From: Caprella mutica
Lineage: Eukaryota; Arthropoda; Malacostraca; Amphipoda; Caprellidae
Reading direction: 5' to 3'
Length of the DNA: 64,000 bases
NCBI GenBank assembly: GCA_947561585.1
Contig: CANNZV010001464.1
Span: 62,001 to 126,000 of the forward strand
The translations under genes and the position numbers were made by a program. Below the pieces are notes generated by a model that did no database searches, was not told the origin of the DNA, and saw only the letters and a program-made list of their open reading frames with translations. Below, in pieces: positions 53,601 through 56,600 of the stretch. The number at the start of each line of letters is the position of its first letter. The first letter of the stretch is position 1.

Positions 53601-56600
53601 TATATTTTATCAATGATAATATTTTGCACGTGTTTTTGACATTCCAAAAGTTCATTTCATGGAGTAAAATAGATTTAATTTACTAAATATACAACTTGTT
53701 TTATTTGATGATAAAATTTGCAATGGAATCAATATTTTAATTGAAAAATGTCAGAGGAAGAGAAATTCTATTAAAATATTCAACTATCAGAATACCCCAA
53801 GCAACCATAACACATTGTGCCAACATGGGCACTAGATGGTTAGATGGGCAAGAGATGGCAGACTGAAAAGTAGCCTAGAAAGTACATGGGGATAATGTGG
53901 TTTTCCATTCTCATGGAATGTTACTTTGGGAGAAGTTTGGTTCTATGTGGCGAATCCATCCCATTTAATTGTTATGTTTGCCCAACCTGATTAATATATA
54001 GCGTATCAATATTATATGGCTGAAACTTGATTAAGATATTGGCTAACTCTTGAGCCAAGATGGTTTCTACATAACAGCCCATGCTGTGACCATGTTGGCC
54101 CATTTTGCAAAACACCACACAGAATCAATACGATGTGTCAACCTAGTACCCACATGGGCCCCACTAACATGTACTGCATGAGATAACCCTAATTTATTTA
54201 CAAACTTAACAAATTTCTGTTATTCACTATGCACACATATTAATCATTAATTTATTTGCATAAATTATACACAACAAACCATTATTCTCTTTTGTTACAA
54301 CTTATACATACGATAACGTGAAGAAAATTCTTCTAATTGGCTATAAAATAAACAAGAGAATAAACATGTATTTCTTTTTCATCCCCACAACAATTTCATC
54401 TAATTGACCGGAACAACTCTAATTGCAACACACACAGGCTATTGCCATCAGGAATAAAGATGCTGTAACGTAAACCTATTTTCCTTGTAATTAACTAGCC
54501 TCTTCTGGAAATGTTAATGCACTAATTAAAATAAATAAGACGCTTTCGATTTATGGAAATGGAAGAAAATCTTAATTCCTATTTATGGTTTCGGGACACG
54601 ATGAAAATTTCGCATTCTTTCTATCGAAGAAAAAATAAATAGAAAAGCAAGGATTGTTATATTATATATCTATATATTACCCTTAAATCACTATTGAATA
54701 TTTTGTTTTAATTGCAAGTTGAAAAGATTTTATATAGGCATGCTGCTAGAAAGGCAAAGATTTGATAGCCTTTATTTTAGACCCTACAGCGCGAAAAAAA
54801 CAAACTGTTAAATATCGCAATGGCTTCTTATAGCCTGCAAATTCATACCCCTCTCTGATTATTAGAGAAAACAATAAAATTGTTCTCCGATTTTTAATCT
54901 CTAAAATATTACTTTAGAAACGGACCATCTGGGAACTTGCGCAATTTTCAGCCACTGTTATCGGATGGGTTTTTTTTTCGCGCAGGAGGGTCGTAACTTA
55001 ATTTTCATCGAACTAGTGTGAATTGATTTCATTGATAATTAACAAAGCAAGAGATCAAAGAAAAAAATTATTAATAAATTTTAATTCTCAATATGATTAT
55101 CAATTTATTCTTAGTGTGTCTCTTTTCCATTTTTAATTTGTACATTTTCATTGTTATTACCCTTATGTCCTAATAAGGGGCTATTTATGTCTCCTTTCAA
55201 ATGATGTATTTTGGGAGGTTTTAAAGATATTTTCCTTACCCAACCGGAAAAACACATGTTTATTGATTTTTTTATTACTTAATGTGATATTTTTGCCAAT
55301 ATATTACAAAAATAACACAAACATTCATTCTTAAGCTAATTTAGGGCATAAGAGGTTATTTTAGATTTTTCTCTCTTTTATAATAATATAGAGGAAGAAA
55401 CATTGCATCAGTTATCTATCTCTTTGGCTATAAATTCTGTATCTTTTTTGTCAGTGTTATCCGAAATTAATTAATAGCCTGTAGATTAGAGATGTAATAT
55501 ATTCTCGAAGAGTTGCGCCAATTTTACCGTTCCTTAATAAATACAAAAAATTGTTTCCAAAGAGAAATTATGTCAATTGTATAAAGTGACTGTAAAAGCT
55601 ACTGCTCAACGACATTTTAATACAATTTGACTGAAAACTATACACAAATGGTGTGTGAAAGTAAATCTAGTATATGCATATAACAACTCCTAGCTTCAAT
55701 TCACCCTTTTATATTTCTTCACCAATTATTTATTTATCTGCCCTGGTTTCAGTTTCTAAAAGAAGTTATAGATTGAATAGTTTTCAGGGAAACACTGGAA
55801 TATTCATATTTTGTGCCATAGTTTTCAATTATATTTATGTATAATGATGTTGGCTTTATTATATATGAAAAAACATTTAAAAAATGTTTTTATCATGATG
55901 CAATCGTCAAGTTCATTATTGTTATGACACATGAAACCATTAACGGAATAACGAAATGAAAGATAGAGAAATAAAATAAAGGATCAGGGAATCAACTAAA
56001 GGATCATGGAATAAAATAAAGAATCGTGGAATAAAATAAAGGATCATGGAATAAAATAAAGGATCATGGAATAAAATAAAGGATCATGGAATAAAATAAA
56101 GGATCATGGAATAAAATAAAGGATCATGGAATAAAATAAAGGATCATTGAATAAAATAAAGGACCATGGAATAAAATAAAGGATCATGGAATAAAATAAA
56201 GGATCATTGAGTAAAATAAAGGACCATGGAATAAAATAAAGGATCATGGAATAAAATAAAGGACCATGGAATAAAATAAAGGATCATGGAATAAAATAAA
56301 GGATCATGGAATAAAATAAAGGATCATTGAATAAAATAAAGGATCATGGAATAAAATAAAGGATCATGGAATAAAATAAAGGATCATGGAATAAAATAAA
56401 GAATCATGGAATAAAATAAAGGATCATGGAATCAAATAAAGGATCATGGAATAAAATAAAGGATCATGGAATAAAATAAAGGATCATGGAATAAAATAAA
56501 GGATCATGGAATAAAATAAAGGATCATTGAATAAAATAAAGGACCATGGAATAAAATAAAAAGAATCAGGGAATCAAATAAAGGATTATTGAATAAAATA

